A stretch of DNA of 6,576 nt, taken from contig CAJGDV010000067.1 in the NCBI GenBank assembly GCA_904502155.1, forward strand, positions 1 to 6,576. Direction: 5' to 3'. The notes beneath the pieces are model-generated. The model did not search any database. It was not told the origin of the DNA and saw only the letters and a program-made list of their open reading frames with translations. Origin of the DNA: an uncultured Bacilli bacterium. Lineage in GTDB: Bacteria; Bacillota_I; Bacilli_A; RF39; UBA660. Position numbers and translations under genes: made by a program. Below are positions 6,563-6,576 of the stretch, in pieces. The number at the start of each line of letters is the position of its first letter. Positions within the stretch are counted from its first letter, which is position 1.

Positions 6563-6576
6563 AGTAAGTGTATATA
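6561..6576 (-). CDS. possible last codons of an upstream fourth paralog
   Basis: The last 16 bases, read on the minus strand, end in the codons Ile-Tyr-Thr-Tyr followed by TAA at 6563-6561. Genes B and C end in (I/V)-Y-K-K-stop, and their stop codons overlap or abut the next gene's Shine-Dalgarno sequence, exactly as this TAA overlaps AAGGGGG. The fit in ending and spacing suggests another copy upstream, but four codons could match by chance. The alternative is that TATATA here is a promoter -10 element giving a very short leader; no -35 can be examined. Confidence 0.25.

Overview
The window is strongly AT-rich and entirely coding on the minus strand. It holds three consecutive paralogous genes. 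Reading in the direction of transcription (right to left) they are gene C (6548 to 4473, 691 aa), gene B (4462 to 2189, 757 aa) and gene A (2178 to the left edge, 726 codons visible, cut about 11 residues before its expected end). The two intergenic gaps are exactly 10 nt each. Each downstream gene has a Shine-Dalgarno sequence that overlaps or abuts the stop codon of the gene before it. This is a bacterial, polycistronic, probably translationally coupled layout. Base composition, AAA/AAT-rich codon use and strong G-rich ribosome binding sites suggest a low-GC Firmicutes-type bacterium (Bacilli, Clostridia or a Mollicutes relative) or a phage or mobile element of one. The sequence cannot decide between these. 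Every tryptophan is TGG and both visible stops are TAG, so nothing points to a recoded TGA.

All three proteins share one architecture. (1) A family- or gene-specific N-terminus comes first. (2) A BspA-type (LRR_5-like) leucine-rich repeat solenoid follows, with a strict 22-residue period and about 4 (C), 12 (B) or 11 (A) repeat intervals. (3) A helical middle module carries recurring motifs (LIP..ND.LKG, Y.(F/L)G.F, KFAD, and a Lys/Glu-rich probable coiled coil). (4) The C-terminal domain opens with W-x-N-N-x-DP-x-NLVLGY and an invariant Cys-Cys/GAGED/SMTNPN motif. It ends in a beta-beta-alpha-beta-alpha-beta-like pattern reminiscent of a GNAT fold, finishing in GQAI(I/V)YKK in genes B and C. 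None has a visible signal peptide, membrane segment or wall anchor, so unlike classical BspA surface proteins they look cytoplasmic.

The most unusual signal is at DNA level. A 182-bp block encoding the Cys-Cys/GAGED core is nearly identical in all three genes (5 differences A/B, 10 A/C, and a perfect 101-bp run between A and C), including synonymous positions. The flanking sequence and the repeat domains are heavily diverged and differ in length. This looks like gene conversion or a recombination-maintained constant region attached to variable recognition domains, a small intracellular LRR repertoire. Sixteen bases at the right edge can be read as the end of a fourth upstream copy (I-Y-T-Y-stop), so the array may extend beyond the window. 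The biochemical function is unknown.
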